From assembly GCA_016617855.1 (NCBI GenBank), contig JAECUM010001925.1, positions 62,001-126,000 on the forward strand: DNA of 64,000 nucleotides, written 5' to 3'. Positions 32,690-43,760 of this stretch are shown here, piece by piece. The position numbers and the translations under genes are program-made. The notes beneath the pieces were generated by a model. That model worked only from the letters and a program-made list of their open reading frames with translations, had not been told where the DNA came from and did no database searches. How positions within the stretch are numbered: position 1 is the first letter of the stretch; each line of letters opens with the position of its first letter. Source of the DNA: Megalonaias nervosa (Eukaryota > Mollusca > Bivalvia > Unionida > Unionidae).

Positions 32690-33200
32690 AAATCTCCCTC
32701 TACTTGCCAATTCTATTAGGACATTAGATTGGCACCATTTTTTAATTTTGGACCAAACAGACAAAATAAGTCTTTGAGTCCATTCAGGAGGAACAGTGAT
32801 AACAATTTTTAAGATAGCTGCCATACTGGCTGTTAGTCTGGCAACATTTTCACATAGGAGCAAGTAGACATCTTAAATAGTCTTTTAGTGAAAACCCCAT
32901 GCTGATATGCTCATTCATGTAGGAAGATGACCACTGTGATGGTCATATTAAATGTCAGATCTGTATCATTTTCATTACGACAAAGTATAGACACTATAAG
33001 ACGACGTTTAGTGAAAACCCAAAGATTTTCATGATGACCACAATGGCAACAATATTGGACATCAGATAGCAACATTTTTATCTGGAACCAACTAGACATC
33101 ATAAGAAGCCTTTCATCAAAATCCCCCTGTTGATATGACCATCAAAGTAGGAGTAGTAGTGACAGAAAGATTTTCAAGACTGGACATCAAAATTGCAACC
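32690..33200 (+). repeat. Diverged tandem monomers of the Helentron-like family
   Basis: About three to four units with 'ggcaccattttttaatttt', 'ggaccaaacagacaaaat', 'gtgaaaaccccatgctgat', 'taacaatttttaagatagct' and 'ggaaccaactagacatcat'. They are the same family as 8,290-9,713. The terminal hairpin tail was not found here. Confidence 0.7.
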
Positions 33201-33610
33201 CATCCAAATTGTCTTTATTAATATATCATGGATGGGGGGAGTGGAGGAAAGACACTTATGATAAATCATAAATAAATGCAATCAATGTATTTCATCCCCA
33301 AATGCTTTTGTATGAATTATTTACACACTGCAATGGAGACCAATGTTTTTATACATTCTAGAAAAAATATACATGTCCACATGTAACTGGTACTACAATA
33401 AATGCAATATACAGCCTTAATTATCTACAAGTGTAATACAGTAAATTTTTCTTCATTTTGACCTAATTTCACAAGCATAAATCTGTAAGTTAAAACTAGA
33501 CTTAAGAAATTTAATTTGTAAAATTTAGGTCAGACTTTAATTTCAGCAAAACCAATCACTGAATTCATGTCCTCAAAGTCCAGACTTGAGTTGTTTTTTG
33601 GGGGGGTATT

Positions 33611-33611
<1 letters not shown>
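33201..33611. other. Non-coding stretch, nothing recognised
   Basis: AT-rich sequence without recognised features, apart from a G run (33,600-33,606) that abuts the GT array. Confidence 0.55.

Positions 33612-33642
<31 letters not shown>
33612..33642 (+). repeat. (GT)n microsatellite
   Basis: About 15 GT units, preceded by a G run. Confidence 0.95.
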
Positions 33643-33643
<1 letters not shown>

Positions 33644-34639
33644 CATCAAGGTCAGGACTCATCTGGAGACACTGACTTCATCTGGTTTTTAATAGTGACA
33701 AACAATGAAGTTATATGTAATATTAGTCATAAATTCTAGACCATTCATCAACTCTTAAAATCAAAAAGTGTGAATATGATAAACGGCATCCAGATTTTTT
33801 AATCTTCCACATCCAAGCTCCAGATATTTTGTACGTTTCACATCCAAGCTTAGTATGGTTCATCCAATCTACTTATTTTTAAAATCAAGCTAATACCACT
33901 AGTAATAACAATTTCATACAGTAAATTCAAATTTTGTTGGCTAAAAACAGGGGGTGGGTGTATTTTAACAATATAGCTATGGTACACATGATATTAATCT
34001 GACCAGACAGCATATGCCTACAGAGCTGAAACAATGCCTGTCTCATGCTGACACTTACTTTGAAGAAGTATTTCTAAATGCAGCAAAAGTAGATCAGGAA
34101 TGCAAGTCACTTAGTATGGGTCTGCTGTACATGAACCAAAAATAACTGAGGTCATATATACTATGATAAATGGGTGCAGAAGGAAAAGGAAGATAACACA
34201 TAATTTTAATTTCCTAAGATCTATAAATGACTACTCCTCAGTCGATCCACTGCTATTAGCATTACTTGCTTCGGCACAATACAAAAAATGGTCTTCCTTC
34301 CCTCCAACTTTTTAGAACTATTACAAATACATTTTACAATTATACATAAACATCGAGTCTCTAACAAAATCCTTTCAACTGGGGGTGGAGGTGGGGGAAC
34401 AAGTAGACTAAGTCGATTCAGTTCAAACAACTTCTATATCTTAATTGAAATAGTTTTCTTTTTTTTTTTAAAAATTCACAGTGTAACATACCATGAATTA
34501 AAGTAATCATATTTTCAATTACAACCCCAACAGTTACCTAATAAGAGTCCCTTGCACAGATTTATGATCAACTGTCCTAAAAGAATTTCCAGCAAGTAAA
34601 GATAAGACAATTTCTTCTTTTAACTTCTGAGTGTTAAAA
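33643..34639. other. Non-coding stretch, nothing recognised
   Basis: The proline/glycine run in frames near 34,380 derives from 'gggggtggaggtggggg'. No gene is supported. Confidence 0.55.
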
Positions 34640-34793
34640 CCACCTCTGAAATTACTGAACAATTGGATTTTCAAATGAGCTGCTGTGTTGGCCATACTGG
34701 ATGTAAGACCAGCACCAGTTTCATTTAGGACCAACCAGATATCGTATATAGTCTTCAGATGAAAAGTCCATGTTGATATGACATCAATTTTGG
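34640..34793 (+). repeat. Single Helentron-family monomer
   Basis: Contains 'attttcaaatgagctgctgtg', 'ggccatactggatgtaagac' and 'aggaccaaccagatat', then is interrupted by the SINE starting at 34,794, so the SINE inserted in or next to this repeat. Confidence 0.65.
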
Positions 34794-35205
34794 GACCACT
34801 CCAGTAGCTAAGCAGTTAGATCATCCACCTTGGATGCAAGCGGTAATGGGTTCGAACCCCCGCTGAGTCATACCAAAGACTTATGCAAATGGTACTAGCA
34901 GCTGCCTCACTTGGCGCTCAGCATCATGAGGTTGATGTTAAGACTGGTTGGCCTGGTGTCAGGATAATGTGACTGGGTGGGACATGATGCTAGATGTCTG
35001 CGGCATGATGCCCCAGTGCTAGACATCACTTTAAACTGCCACACTGCAGACGTGGTTTAATACCTGCTCAAGCCAGCCTGGGTTGGCTGCCTTGGTGTGT
35101 CATTGGGGAAAAGTACTTATCACCCATTTCCATGGAAATGATGTAGTCAATAATAAGATAAAAGTGCTGTTAAAAGCAACAAAAAAACTAAACCTTATCC
35201 CTAAC
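34794..35205 (+). mobile_element. tRNA-SINE (type I head) with an alternative 3' tail
   Basis: Head and body as in 20,913-21,237: A-box-like 'agtagctaagcagttagatc', B box 'gggttcgaacccc', 'gactggttggcctggtgtc', 'gataatgtgactgggtggg'. After 'cactgcagac' (about 35,050) it does not end in the AAATC/AC tail. It continues with 'cattggggaaaagtactt', 'atgatgtagtcaataata' and 'aaaagtgctgttaaaagc'. That same tail closes the unrelated-head SINE at 37,528-37,704. This is a chimeric or longer subfamily. No clear target duplication was seen. Confidence 0.82.
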
Positions 35206-35589
35206 AGAGCCTTTTAAGGGAGGTACAAGAACTTTGGAAAACTCACCATAAATTCGTCTAATTGAGGAAGCAATATATCAAGATCACAGATAACGAGTCA
35301 ATATATCACTTAAGTCCAATCTATTTGGTGGACAAGAAAAATGGGTGACAAATCACAAGCAATTGTTTCTTCCATCAATTCAATTTTATTACTCCTTGAA
35401 AATATTTTGTGCATTCAACTTTAACTGAGGAATTCTGTATGTAATCTTGACTAGGATAAGAAATGTATCAATGCTGCAAAAATATTAATGTAATGCAAAG
35501 AAAAACATTCAACACACTCACCCACCCCAATTCTTCAGCACTTTTTTTTCATTATGATTCATCATTAGTTTATCCCTTACTGTAAAAAT
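35206..35589. other. Non-coding stretch, nothing recognised
   Basis: No features recognised. Confidence 0.5.
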
Positions 35590-35765
35590 CTTAAGTATTG
35601 TATTAAAGGCTTCAATATTAACAACAAAATATTTATGCATGTAAAACCTTTACCAACACTTGTCTTAAAGGTTTCAATGGTAACACCAAAATATTTGTGT
35701 GAGTGAAAAACTGTGCTGTCTTCTCTTATAGGTTTCAATATTAATTATTTATGTAGGTGAAATTT
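35590..35765 (+). repeat. Short tandem repeat, ~61 bp period, 3 copies
   Basis: 'aaaggcttcaatattaacaa' (about 35,606), 'aaaggtttcaatggtaacac' (about 35,667) and 'ataggtttcaatattaatta' (about 35,729) head three diverged copies, each followed by an 'atatttatg..gtgaaa'-like segment. Confidence 0.65.
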
Positions 35766-36424
35766 TTTTGTACGAACAACAATAGATATATAAAACCTGA
35801 AAATCTGTCAGACAGAATGAACTTTATGTAATGATTATTTATGTTCATACATATTCACTGTGTGAAAATGATTCATTTCACAAAACCATTAATCTTGTAC
35901 AAACTAGTAAACAATTTTTTTTTAAAAGAACATCAAAGAAACTAAATACAGTTTTTGTCATAGCATGTTGTCAATCACAAGGTAATATAACAAATTATCA
36001 TAGAACATCCTGGATTTGTCATAAATATTTCAAGGAGAAGGGTTTGTGGGTTGAGAAAATGGAATGCAATTTTGGGATTAACAGTATAAAAACCAATAGT
36101 TCCTGTTAAAATAGCCCTGATTGAAAGTAAAAATGTCAAGGGAAAATTTCCAGCCCCTGGCTGACACACCTGGTCACATTAGTGTTGTAATAATGACTAT
36201 ATGGATAATTCACAAAACTACCTAATAAACTAAATAACAAATTTTTAAAAAAAAGACAGTTTTTGGTTTCTGTTGTTGTTCATACAGTACTTTGAAATCA
36301 AAAATACTGTATACACATACCATTTTTACTGTGTATAATGCATAACAAATTATGAATGTCATTGACCAGGATATGTCATTGCATAATGTGCCAGCAGATC
36401 ATGGTCTACACTGCTTGTTCTCTA
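35766..36424. other. Non-coding; partial MITE fragment near 36,375-36,420
   Basis: 'cattgcataatgtgccagcag' and 'atcatggtctacactgc' match an internal hairpin of the two-hairpin MITE. The 92-codon plus frame 35,831-36,109 overlaps a 64-codon minus frame; neither shows a known domain. Confidence 0.5.
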
Positions 36425-36426
36425 TA

Positions 36427-36621
36427 CAGTACTCCCTCACCCATAATGATGTCTATGGGGGCCAATGAGTATACTGCCTTATAGTTAGTCAGACTGTCTT
36501 ACAGTGAAGTATATGATATGTGTAATTTTACTACCAATGAATGAAATTGAATTCATGAACATATCTGCCTTATGACAGAAGCCATGTTATAATACAGGGC
36601 CTTTCAGTTGAGGGAGTGCTG
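36427..36621. mobile_element. 195 bp pogo/Tigger-like MITE with TA flanks
   Basis: The left end CAGTACTCCCTCA (36,427-36,439) is inverted at the right end as TGAGGGAGTGCTG (36,609-36,621), and TA flanks both ends (36,425-26; 36,622-23). Internal motifs 'ataatgatgtctatggggg', 'gccttatagttagtcag' and 'gccatgttataatacagg' are the repeated 'tatagcg'-type text seen in pogo/Tigger non-autonomous elements. CAGT-initial ends with a TA duplication fit that superfamily. It is non-coding. Confidence 0.75.
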
Positions 36622-36654
36622 TATTTTTCAAACAGTGTAAACCCTGATATGAGC

Positions 36655-36810
36655 CACAGTGGCACATTGGCTCAGTGGTTTGCATACCAGAATTGTGACA
36701 GAAAGGATGTGGGTTTGAATCCTACCATCAGATTAGCCCGGATCTATTACCAAGGTGTGTTCTTGGGCAAGACACTTTATTCCAATTGCCTAGACATTAA
36801 ATAATCTACT
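36655..36810 (+). mobile_element. tRNA-derived SINE (type III)
   Basis: A-box-like 'tggctcagtggtttgcat' and B-box-like 'gtgggtttgaatcctac' form the head. The tail has 'gtgttcttgggcaagacac' and 'attgcctagacattaaataa'. Antisense relatives are at 31,560-31,720 and 1,675-1,805. Target duplications were not found. The 62-codon frame across it is a shadow. Confidence 0.7.
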
Positions 36811-37512
36811 AGTTTGCCATGCTGTATAAATTTTTAAAAAACCCTGGTCTTCCAGCACATTATGCACAAACAGATCTGAGTCATTCCTGTTTATAAAATA
36901 AATATTCTATATTTTTTTAAGGAGGGGGTTGGGTTGAAAAAAGCAATTTTTAAAAAATAAAGTTGGGTGAGTTTTATACCTGGGTCAATATAAACATGGA
37001 CTGACATGATTCAACATGAAGTTCTTGAGTGTGCAGTATACATTAATATCTAACCAAAAAAAGTATTTTAAAAATGACTGTACAATTGCAATTTTAAAAG
37101 CATGATATAGTTTATTTTTCAGTTTTATACAAAGGTGCACTATTCAATAACACTTAGCATCAGTAAGCCTGCTATTCAAATTTTTTGTTTCTATGGTCGA
37201 AGCTATCTTCCAGTCACACAAGCAAAATATGACTATATACCAGACTTAATAATATTTATATAGTGCTCACAATCTGAAGATAAAAGGCACATTTTACTTG
37301 AAATAACCCTATATTCTGAGTGAATGTTTAGCTAGTTAGACAATAACTTTAATATGTTTAAATTTGTTAATATAATATTATGCTGATAAAGTGACTTTAT
37401 ACATAGCAAACAATTTTCAACCTAAATGAAGAATACAGAGTGGTTTAGAATCCTGATATGAAATAAAGATCTATTTCTACAACTAATATTTTGTTCTCCA
37501 AAAAAACAGCCC
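36811..37512. other. Non-coding; MITE fragment at 36,845-36,900
   Basis: 'ccagcacattatgcacaaac' and 'agatctgagtcattcctg' are a decayed two-hairpin MITE piece. The rest is AT-rich and unrecognised. Confidence 0.5.
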
Positions 37513-37527
37513 TCTTATCTTTCATTA
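37513..37527 (+). repeat. SINE target-site duplication, left copy
   Basis: TCTTATCTTTCATTA, repeated with one mismatch at 37,705-37,719. Confidence 0.85.
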
Positions 37528-37704
37528 GCTCAGTTGGTAGAGCATAGTACTGATATCCATGAGACACATGTTCAATACCCGCTCAGACCAATCCATCGGC
37601 TACCTTAGTGTGTTTTAAATGGGAAAGGCGCTTACCTCCGATTTCTTCTACATGATGAAGTCAATAATGTACTAAAAGTGCTATTAAATCCAAGAAAACA
37701 AAGA
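37528..37704 (+). mobile_element. tRNA-derived SINE (type IV), short
   Basis: 177 bp between target duplications. The head begins 'gctcagttggtagagc', an excellent A box. Its first residues overlap the duplication. A B-box position 'atgttcaatacccgc' follows. The tail 'tagtgtgttttaaatggga', 'gatgaagtcaataatg' and 'aaaagtgctattaaatcc' is shared with the end of 34,794-35,205. A shared 3' tail on different heads suggests that both parasitise the same LINE. Confidence 0.85.
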
Positions 37705-37719
37705 TCTTACCTTTCATTA
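37705..37719 (+). repeat. SINE target-site duplication, right copy
   Basis: TCTTACCTTTCATTA, one mismatch against 37,513-37,527. Confidence 0.85.
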
Positions 37720-40384
37720 TTTTGCCACTGCAAAGATCCCTTAGCATGATTTTCTTGTTAGACTTGTATTGCAAACCCAAGCCAATAATCTCGCACAATA
37801 TTTTGCAGTGAATAGCAGAATCTTTACAGTGAATAGTTGAATAGCTGCGAGACTGGAGCATCTGCTAGTGAAGTGAGTGTGTCAATCAAACAGATCAATA
37901 AGACCAGGTCTTGTGTGTGTTTTCAAGTCTAGTCAAAGACTTCATCACGACCTATTCAATTCTATCTCCCTGTTGTGTACATCACAACAAACACGTTTAA
38001 GTAATATAGGATAATCTCAAGGCTGTCAAATAATTTCTCTCTAAATCAATCAAGATCACTGCCTATCGCTTGGGTGGGTTTAGCATAGATCCCTTGTCCT
38101 TACTCAAGCTTTTATAAATGTCAAATACAAGGTTAATTTTCCTGCCTCATAAATTTTCCTGTCTGAATCTGCAATCAATACTTCTGCTATCAAATATTGA
38201 AATTTGATAACGCTAGTGTCATAAGATACCTCCATAATACTTTGATTCTACACACATACAATAAAGCACTTAAAAATGTTCCCTTGACAATGAATATTGT
38301 ATAAATCCAACACTTAAAAGGTCATCTATATTTACAACTTTTTGATTCAATTCTGAAAATACTTAGATCAAGAAATACACAACTTTTCAATATTGTAATT
38401 CAAGCAATAATTCTCTTTTCATTGACTTAATTATGAACTGAGTACCAGACAGTCACGGAACTTACTTGATTCTAGAAAATATTCCTCTGAAAGTGCAATT
38501 TATTTATGCAATTTTGATTAACTGCAAGTGAACCACTAGAAATCCAATGTTGAATTTCATGCAAATTTCAGATGAAATCAGATGTCAAGTGAAATTAAAC
38601 TGCACTCACAGTAAAATCTTTTTCATACTTCTAAAAATAAAATGTACTCCTTATTCGGCGTATCAAAAACATCTTATGAATAAGTGTTATCTCCGCTCTA
38701 TATACACACATCCTTGATAACTATATCAATTATACAGAGAATTGTTAAGCTTTAGAAATCAACAGAAATTAGCATGTATAAATCCCCACATCAGCTGTCG
38801 GGTGCTATCACCTAAAGCAACAGTAGTAAACGCAGTACACAAGAAACTGAATCATATCTGTTGTCCTGTACAATTTCTTCCTCCTAAAGTGTGCACATGA
38901 TTACACTTGTCCTGACATTGCCACCTAGCAAGCGTCAGGGACATTTTTATAGTATGTAAAAACAAGCTGTAGCTGCCATGCCAAATTATTACTGCACTAT
39001 GGTCTTGAGTCAGTGCTTCTTGTGTGAACAGTACATTTGGAAATCCAATAAGATCCATAATTGTACAACAGCTGTATAATTCTATTCAAATTAAATGCCA
39101 GGCATAAGTAAGGTAAATGGCGTTCATACATTAAAGAAGGATGGTAAAAATTATTTTCAATGCAATGAAAAGGTGACTCAAATTTTGTTTGTTGCCCACC
39201 TATGTTGGGAAATATGTGGTAACTAACAAATGTAATTCCGTCACAGAAACAGGAGTTCATTGGTGAGGCTGTAAGAGCTACAGTCATTTTCCCACATTTT
39301 GTAAAACAGGTGGTAGTTACCTCAAATTAGTTTTAAGAGCTTTAAAGGTTGGTGGTAATAAATACTAAAATATTTTCTTAACCGCAAGGATAGAAACATT
39401 TAATGACTATAATAAATATATGCCATGGTATAGTTTTTACTTATTTTAAAGACCCAATTTCAGATATGACATTAAATTTGACTTGTGTTTCTTTTTACAG
39501 GTCATGTAGGGATTCAGTAGTGACCATCAGATGTGGGTGTCATTTGTTTAAATAAAAAAACTAATTGTACATACCTTTAAATGGTAATTACTCACTTCAT
39601 TTTGATAGTCATATATCCGTATTCATTCAGAATGTCAAAAATACACACAGCAAAATTAATGTTAAAATATGTGGCCATTTTTGGACAAGGTCAACCTAAA
39701 GGTACAGTACAAAGCAATGTTATGCACTGTGATGTCACAATAAAAGCAGCTTGTGTTGAAAAGAAATTGTACAGCCCTAATATTTGTTATGGAAGACCAC
39801 ATCCTTTTCTTGACCCAGTTTAGCACCTGGCTACCACTCTGAGTCCATGGCAATCAATAATTTCATCTGGAAGTTTTATGATGACATCTGAGGTGCAGAG
39901 CATTCAAATATCAGGACTACACAGACTTAAACAATATTACATGTAGTATTAAATTTTAGAAGAACAACTGACATTTTATTTATTTTGAGTAAATATGCCT
40001 ACATGACCATGGTGACATATACTTTAGGGGCAAATTTGTTGTCATATTTACAAAACCACTCACTCTGCATGCAAACTCAAATTTAAATTGTTAATTATTA
40101 CCAGTGACACTTTTTCCAATTTGAGTCTCTGTAAAACATATCACCTTCACCCATGATCAGTACAGCCACTGGGATTTTATTTTCAATGATTTTGTAACCA
40201 AATCCAAAAGTTTTCAAGGAGCATTTTCTTCTGGCAATTCAACTCTTTCTATTTTTTACTTTGTCACCAAAAAAAAAAAAATAAAAGAAGAAAAACAAAA
40301 ATAACTAATTAGCATTCCACAATAGAAATGGGACACTACTTGATGTGGCAACAACCCATGCTGAATGTCATTTGATTGACCCAA
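37720..40384. other. Non-coding, largely unique DNA, no gene recognised
   Basis: About 2.7 kb without recognised repeat arrays or exons. Overlapping minus-strand frames at 38,852-39,287 and frames at 39,581-39,853 are under 100 codons with no domain. An A run lies at 40,267-40,281. Confidence 0.5.
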
Positions 40385-40385
40385 T

Positions 40386-40414
40386 TTTATTTATTTATTT
40401 ATTTATTTATTTAT
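40386..40414 (+). repeat. (ATTT)n microsatellite
   Basis: About seven ATTT units. Confidence 0.95.
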
Positions 40415-40519
40415 TCACCAGTTTTGGAAATAAGTAAATAACCAAACTTTTGAATTTAAAAAGTGATTTATTTTATTCAGTTCTAATCTTTTGTATTCCC
40501 TCAGATTCACTTCATGGAG

Positions 40520-40700
40520 TTTATAAACAAATTCAAGGACTTTTCATGGATAAAACCAACTGTTCAAAAGTCAAAGGAATTATCAAGGAAACCCCTCAAA
40601 TACAAGGATTTTTCAAAGCTGTACAAACCATGTCACCTGTTACATCTAACCCACCCATCCACCCAATATCTGTGCACAAAAGGTCAAGTCTCAGTGGGGT
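40520..40700 (+). repeat. Low-copy repeat-like segment, 'ttcaaggac' motifs
   Basis: 'aaattcaaggacttttcatg', 'aattatcaaggaaacccctc' and 'aaatacaaggatttttcaaag' form a short imperfect internal repeat. The 102-codon plus frame 40,450-40,758 and the overlapping 62-codon frames on both strands cross it. No protein family is recognised, so I call it repeat-like rather than a gene. Confidence 0.4.
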
Positions 40701-41154
40701 AAGAATACATCTAGGTGCCAATTTTAGTTGCAAAACTGAATTCACCTTTTCATGCTGAGTAAGTGTATAGGTGGTCAAAATCAAGTAACCTATATATGGA
40801 GGTGTCTACAAAGATATGAGTGTATACTTATTTTGCACTAATCTTACAAACCTAAGTCTGTTGACAACAGTAACATTTTAAATTCTGGTTTGTCAGCTTT
40901 TGACCAAAAATTCCTTTATAAGGACATATCTGTACAATGAACATTTTATTTGGGGACATACCAGTATAATGAACATCTTTATTTGGGGCCATTACACTTT
41001 AAATTTTTCCTTCGGGTTGGGGTGGGGGGGAAGATAACAACACAATGAACATTTTGTCTGGTTAAATGGTCATACAAAGTATTGTCAGTTTGAATGCAAT
41101 CTATCTGTGCAGTTCAAACTCACAAAAAACCTGACTCTCCTGATTGCACCTGTC

Positions 41155-41590
41155 GTATGTATGTATGTATGTATGTATGTATGTATGTATGCATATGGTT
41201 AAATAGCACAGCTGCACAACCCTGGCTATTAAGAGCCAAACAAAAGCTAGGTCGAACCTAAAGTTATTAAGGCACAAAAAACTCAAAATCTCCAGAAGGA
41301 CAACCAAACCAGAAAGTAAATATCCACTTGTGAGAAAAAAGATACAAGTATAAAGGTGCTGAAAAATATTCTAAACAAGGCATACAAAACAAAATTAAAA
41401 GCAAAAAGGGGGTAAGACTCATTCAAACACAATAGCAATTTTTTTCTTCAAAAATAAACACCACTATTTTAAAAAGCCCTAAACCTCAGTTGAAACATCA
41501 TCAAGGGACACATCCAAAAGAGCTGAAAGGTTGCCTCTATTATTCACCTCTTATGACTATTCTACATCCCCAGGCCCACAGGGTGGTTCA
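41155..41590 (+). repeat. Microsatellite-bearing dispersed repeat (third copy)
   Basis: A (GTAT)n array at 41,155-41,190 is followed by 'ggctattaagagccaaac', 'aaagctaggtcg' and, further on, 'cattcacctcttatgactattc' (about 41,541-41,563) and 'ctacatccccaggcccac'. This is the same order as 26,455-27,020, but with a different microsatellite motif. It supports the idea that the array is an internal component of the element. Confidence 0.65.
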
Positions 41591-41608
41591 CCTGTCAAAA
41601 GATTTGAC

Positions 41609-41620
41609 GTGTGTATATAC

Positions 41621-41661
<41 letters not shown>
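41609..41661 (+). repeat. Compound (GT)(AT)n(AC)n microsatellite
   Basis: A short GT start, about ten AT units, then about 11 AC units. Confidence 0.95.
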
Positions 41662-41751
41662 AAAGATCAACTTAATATAAATGTACAAGATTTACTTAGA
41701 ATTGGCTACTAAAGACCCTAAAATAACTGAAAAAGTGGTATAAATGCAAAA

Positions 41752-42290
41752 ACTTTTCATTAATATTATACATTCTGTCATTTGACTCAGATTGAGAGTA
41801 GCATAGCTCAAACATTCAAAGAATGACACAAGTTATAAAAACCTGTTTAAAAACTTTAATAAATTCATACATCAACATCGATACCTACATCAACACAAAC
41901 ACTAGATGGTTTGACTTAAGAAACCATCTCTGTACTTTGAATATATGAAGTAATAAAACAGAGATAAAATCAAAGGGCTTTTTCTTTTTTCAGGCAATAA
42001 AAGAAAAGAAAAACATCCTTTTCATTAATATTACACATTCTGTATCAAGTGCTGTCCTATGACTCAGACCTAGGACAGCATTAACTCACCTATTCAAAGA
42101 ATGGCACCAATTATCAAAAAAAAAAACTCTCCAAAAGGTTTAAGATATTCATCCATCTACATCAAAACCCATATCAAAACACACATTGGAAGGTTTGACT
42201 GCAGAAGTTGTCTCTGCACTGTTAATGAAGTAATGAACTGAGATGAAATCAAATGAGCTTCTTTTTGTTGTTTTTAGCACATTATAAGAA
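41752..42290 (+). repeat. Diverged 265 bp tandem duplication
   Basis: 'cttttcattaatattatacatt' at 41,753 recurs as 'cttttcattaatattacacatt' at 42,018, exactly 265 bp on. Matching order continues through 'attcaaagaatg', 'catcaacatcg/catctacatca', 'ggtttgactt/ggtttgactg' and 'gagataaaatcaaagggct/gagatgaaatcaaatgagct'. By eye roughly 70% identity. Non-coding. Confidence 0.75.
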
Positions 42291-42544
42291 AACAAAGTCC
42301 TCAAACTTATGATTGATCACTTTATTAATTTATAATTGATAACATTCTAGCTGAGAGTTAATTATTAAATGTTAAAACAAAAGTACCATGAGTGATACAT
42401 TATATACCTACTCAATGTTTAATAGTTTTCTGTGTGGATAACTGAAACTTTTATGGCAAATATTTTAAATTTTTTCTTTCAGAAACAGTAGTTTGGAAAC
42501 TGTGAATGGTGTAATTACTGCGCAGAAATAAAAAATTTTTCTTA

Positions 42545-43140
42545 AATCAGTGACCTTGACTTCTGACTGACTGACCATTTGACCTCAAAATCAAAAGGGT
42601 TCTTCCCTTCCACAACTACAGGCAATCTACAAAGTTTGGTGTGTGTATGTGTGTGACTTGGATTTTTAACATAGCTTTAACAATTTTTCAGTCATATCGC
42701 TATGATGTCTGCAGTGTGGCAGTTTATAATGATGTCTAGCATTGGGGCATCATGCCGAAGACATGTAGCATGACAAAGTTTGGTACCTGTATATGGAGAA
42801 CCTGACTGATTACACAGTAACTATTGGGCTTCTTTCAGTTGCAATGACATTGTGCTTCCAACCTTTAAACACCAAAATCAACAGAATTCTTCCTTACTCC
42901 AAGTGCAAGTCATATCCATGAGGGTTCTTCACCATGGTGGAGAACTTAATTACTGTATGAACCAATTTTTTCAGTCATGTTGACCTTGACAGTTGAATTT
43001 TAAAACCCAAGATCAACAGGGTTCTTCCTCACCCCAAGTGTAATCCATCCACAAAGTCTGGTACCCATAAATGGTGAATAACTTAAGTTATTGCATGGAA
43101 ACAAAACTGGTAATAGACCAATGGATAGAGGACAATAACA
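42545..43140 (+). repeat. Tandem monomers of the 'caagtgcaag' family, with SINE scrap
   Basis: Units with 'ccttgacttctgactgactg', 'aaaatcaaaagggttcttcc', 'acaaagtttggt', 'ccaagtgcaagtcatatcca', 'gttgaccttgacagttgaa' and 'ccccaagtgtaatccatcc'. They are the same family as 7,200-7,880. At 42,690-42,780 they are interrupted by an antisense fragment of the type I SINE ('agtcatatcgctatgatgtc', 'gtctgcagtgtggcag'). Confidence 0.7.
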
Positions 43141-43199
43141 TAACATAATGTGTTCTGCCACATTGTTATGCATGTCTGTATAATACCCCTGACTTTTGT

Positions 43200-43760
43200 T
43201 AAAATTTCATATAAAAAACTAACATTCTTAATGATAACAGGTTTTTCTTCTTTAGAAGGAAATATATTGTCTACAATTATTAAATGTATTTTCTGTTTAA
43301 GTACACTCGAGAAGCAAGACTGGAACTCTTAGCCTATTAGCATAGAACTTTAGATCTAAGGTAATGTTATTCAGTTTGCAAAGTTCTGGTTGAATACCAG
43401 CAAATATAGATGATATGTGACTTTCAAAAACTTTAAACAAAACTCGAATATTGCTCAGAATAATGAAACAAATTTTCTGCTTAAGCTGGTGAGAAAAGTA
43501 AGACGGGAACTCCAAGTATATTAGCATATAAACCTTATACCCACAGTAGTATTTTTCATAGAGTTGAAGCTCAGCACAGCCACAGATGTAGAAGATATCT
43601 AACTTTCAAATGTTCACCACAATGCAACAAGCTTTCAAAACAGCAAGACAGGATTCCCCTCATATAAAAGCACACATTTAAAATTTCTACAGTAATATTA
43701 TTCCAAATGTTTTTTATTCAAATACAGCAACTGATGAAAAGATCACTTTCCAATGCCAGT
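43200..43760 (+). repeat. ~186 bp tandem duplication, diverged
   Basis: 'agcaagactggaactctt..ttagcatagaac' (about 43,313-43,348) recurs as 'agtaagacgggaactcc..ttagcatataaac' (about 43,498-43,532). Shared 'atatagatgatatgtgacttt' and 'tgtagaagatatctaacttt' segments follow. A third, weaker piece lies near 43,640-43,740. No coding signal. Confidence 0.6.

Noticed and set aside
37528..37600. Functional tRNA gene
   Set aside because: The A box is excellent, but the B box is altered and the copy is bounded by target duplications with a SINE tail.
40450..40758. 102-codon plus-strand ORF as an exon
   Set aside because: Imperfect internal 'tcaagga' repeats, open frames on both strands and no recognised domain.
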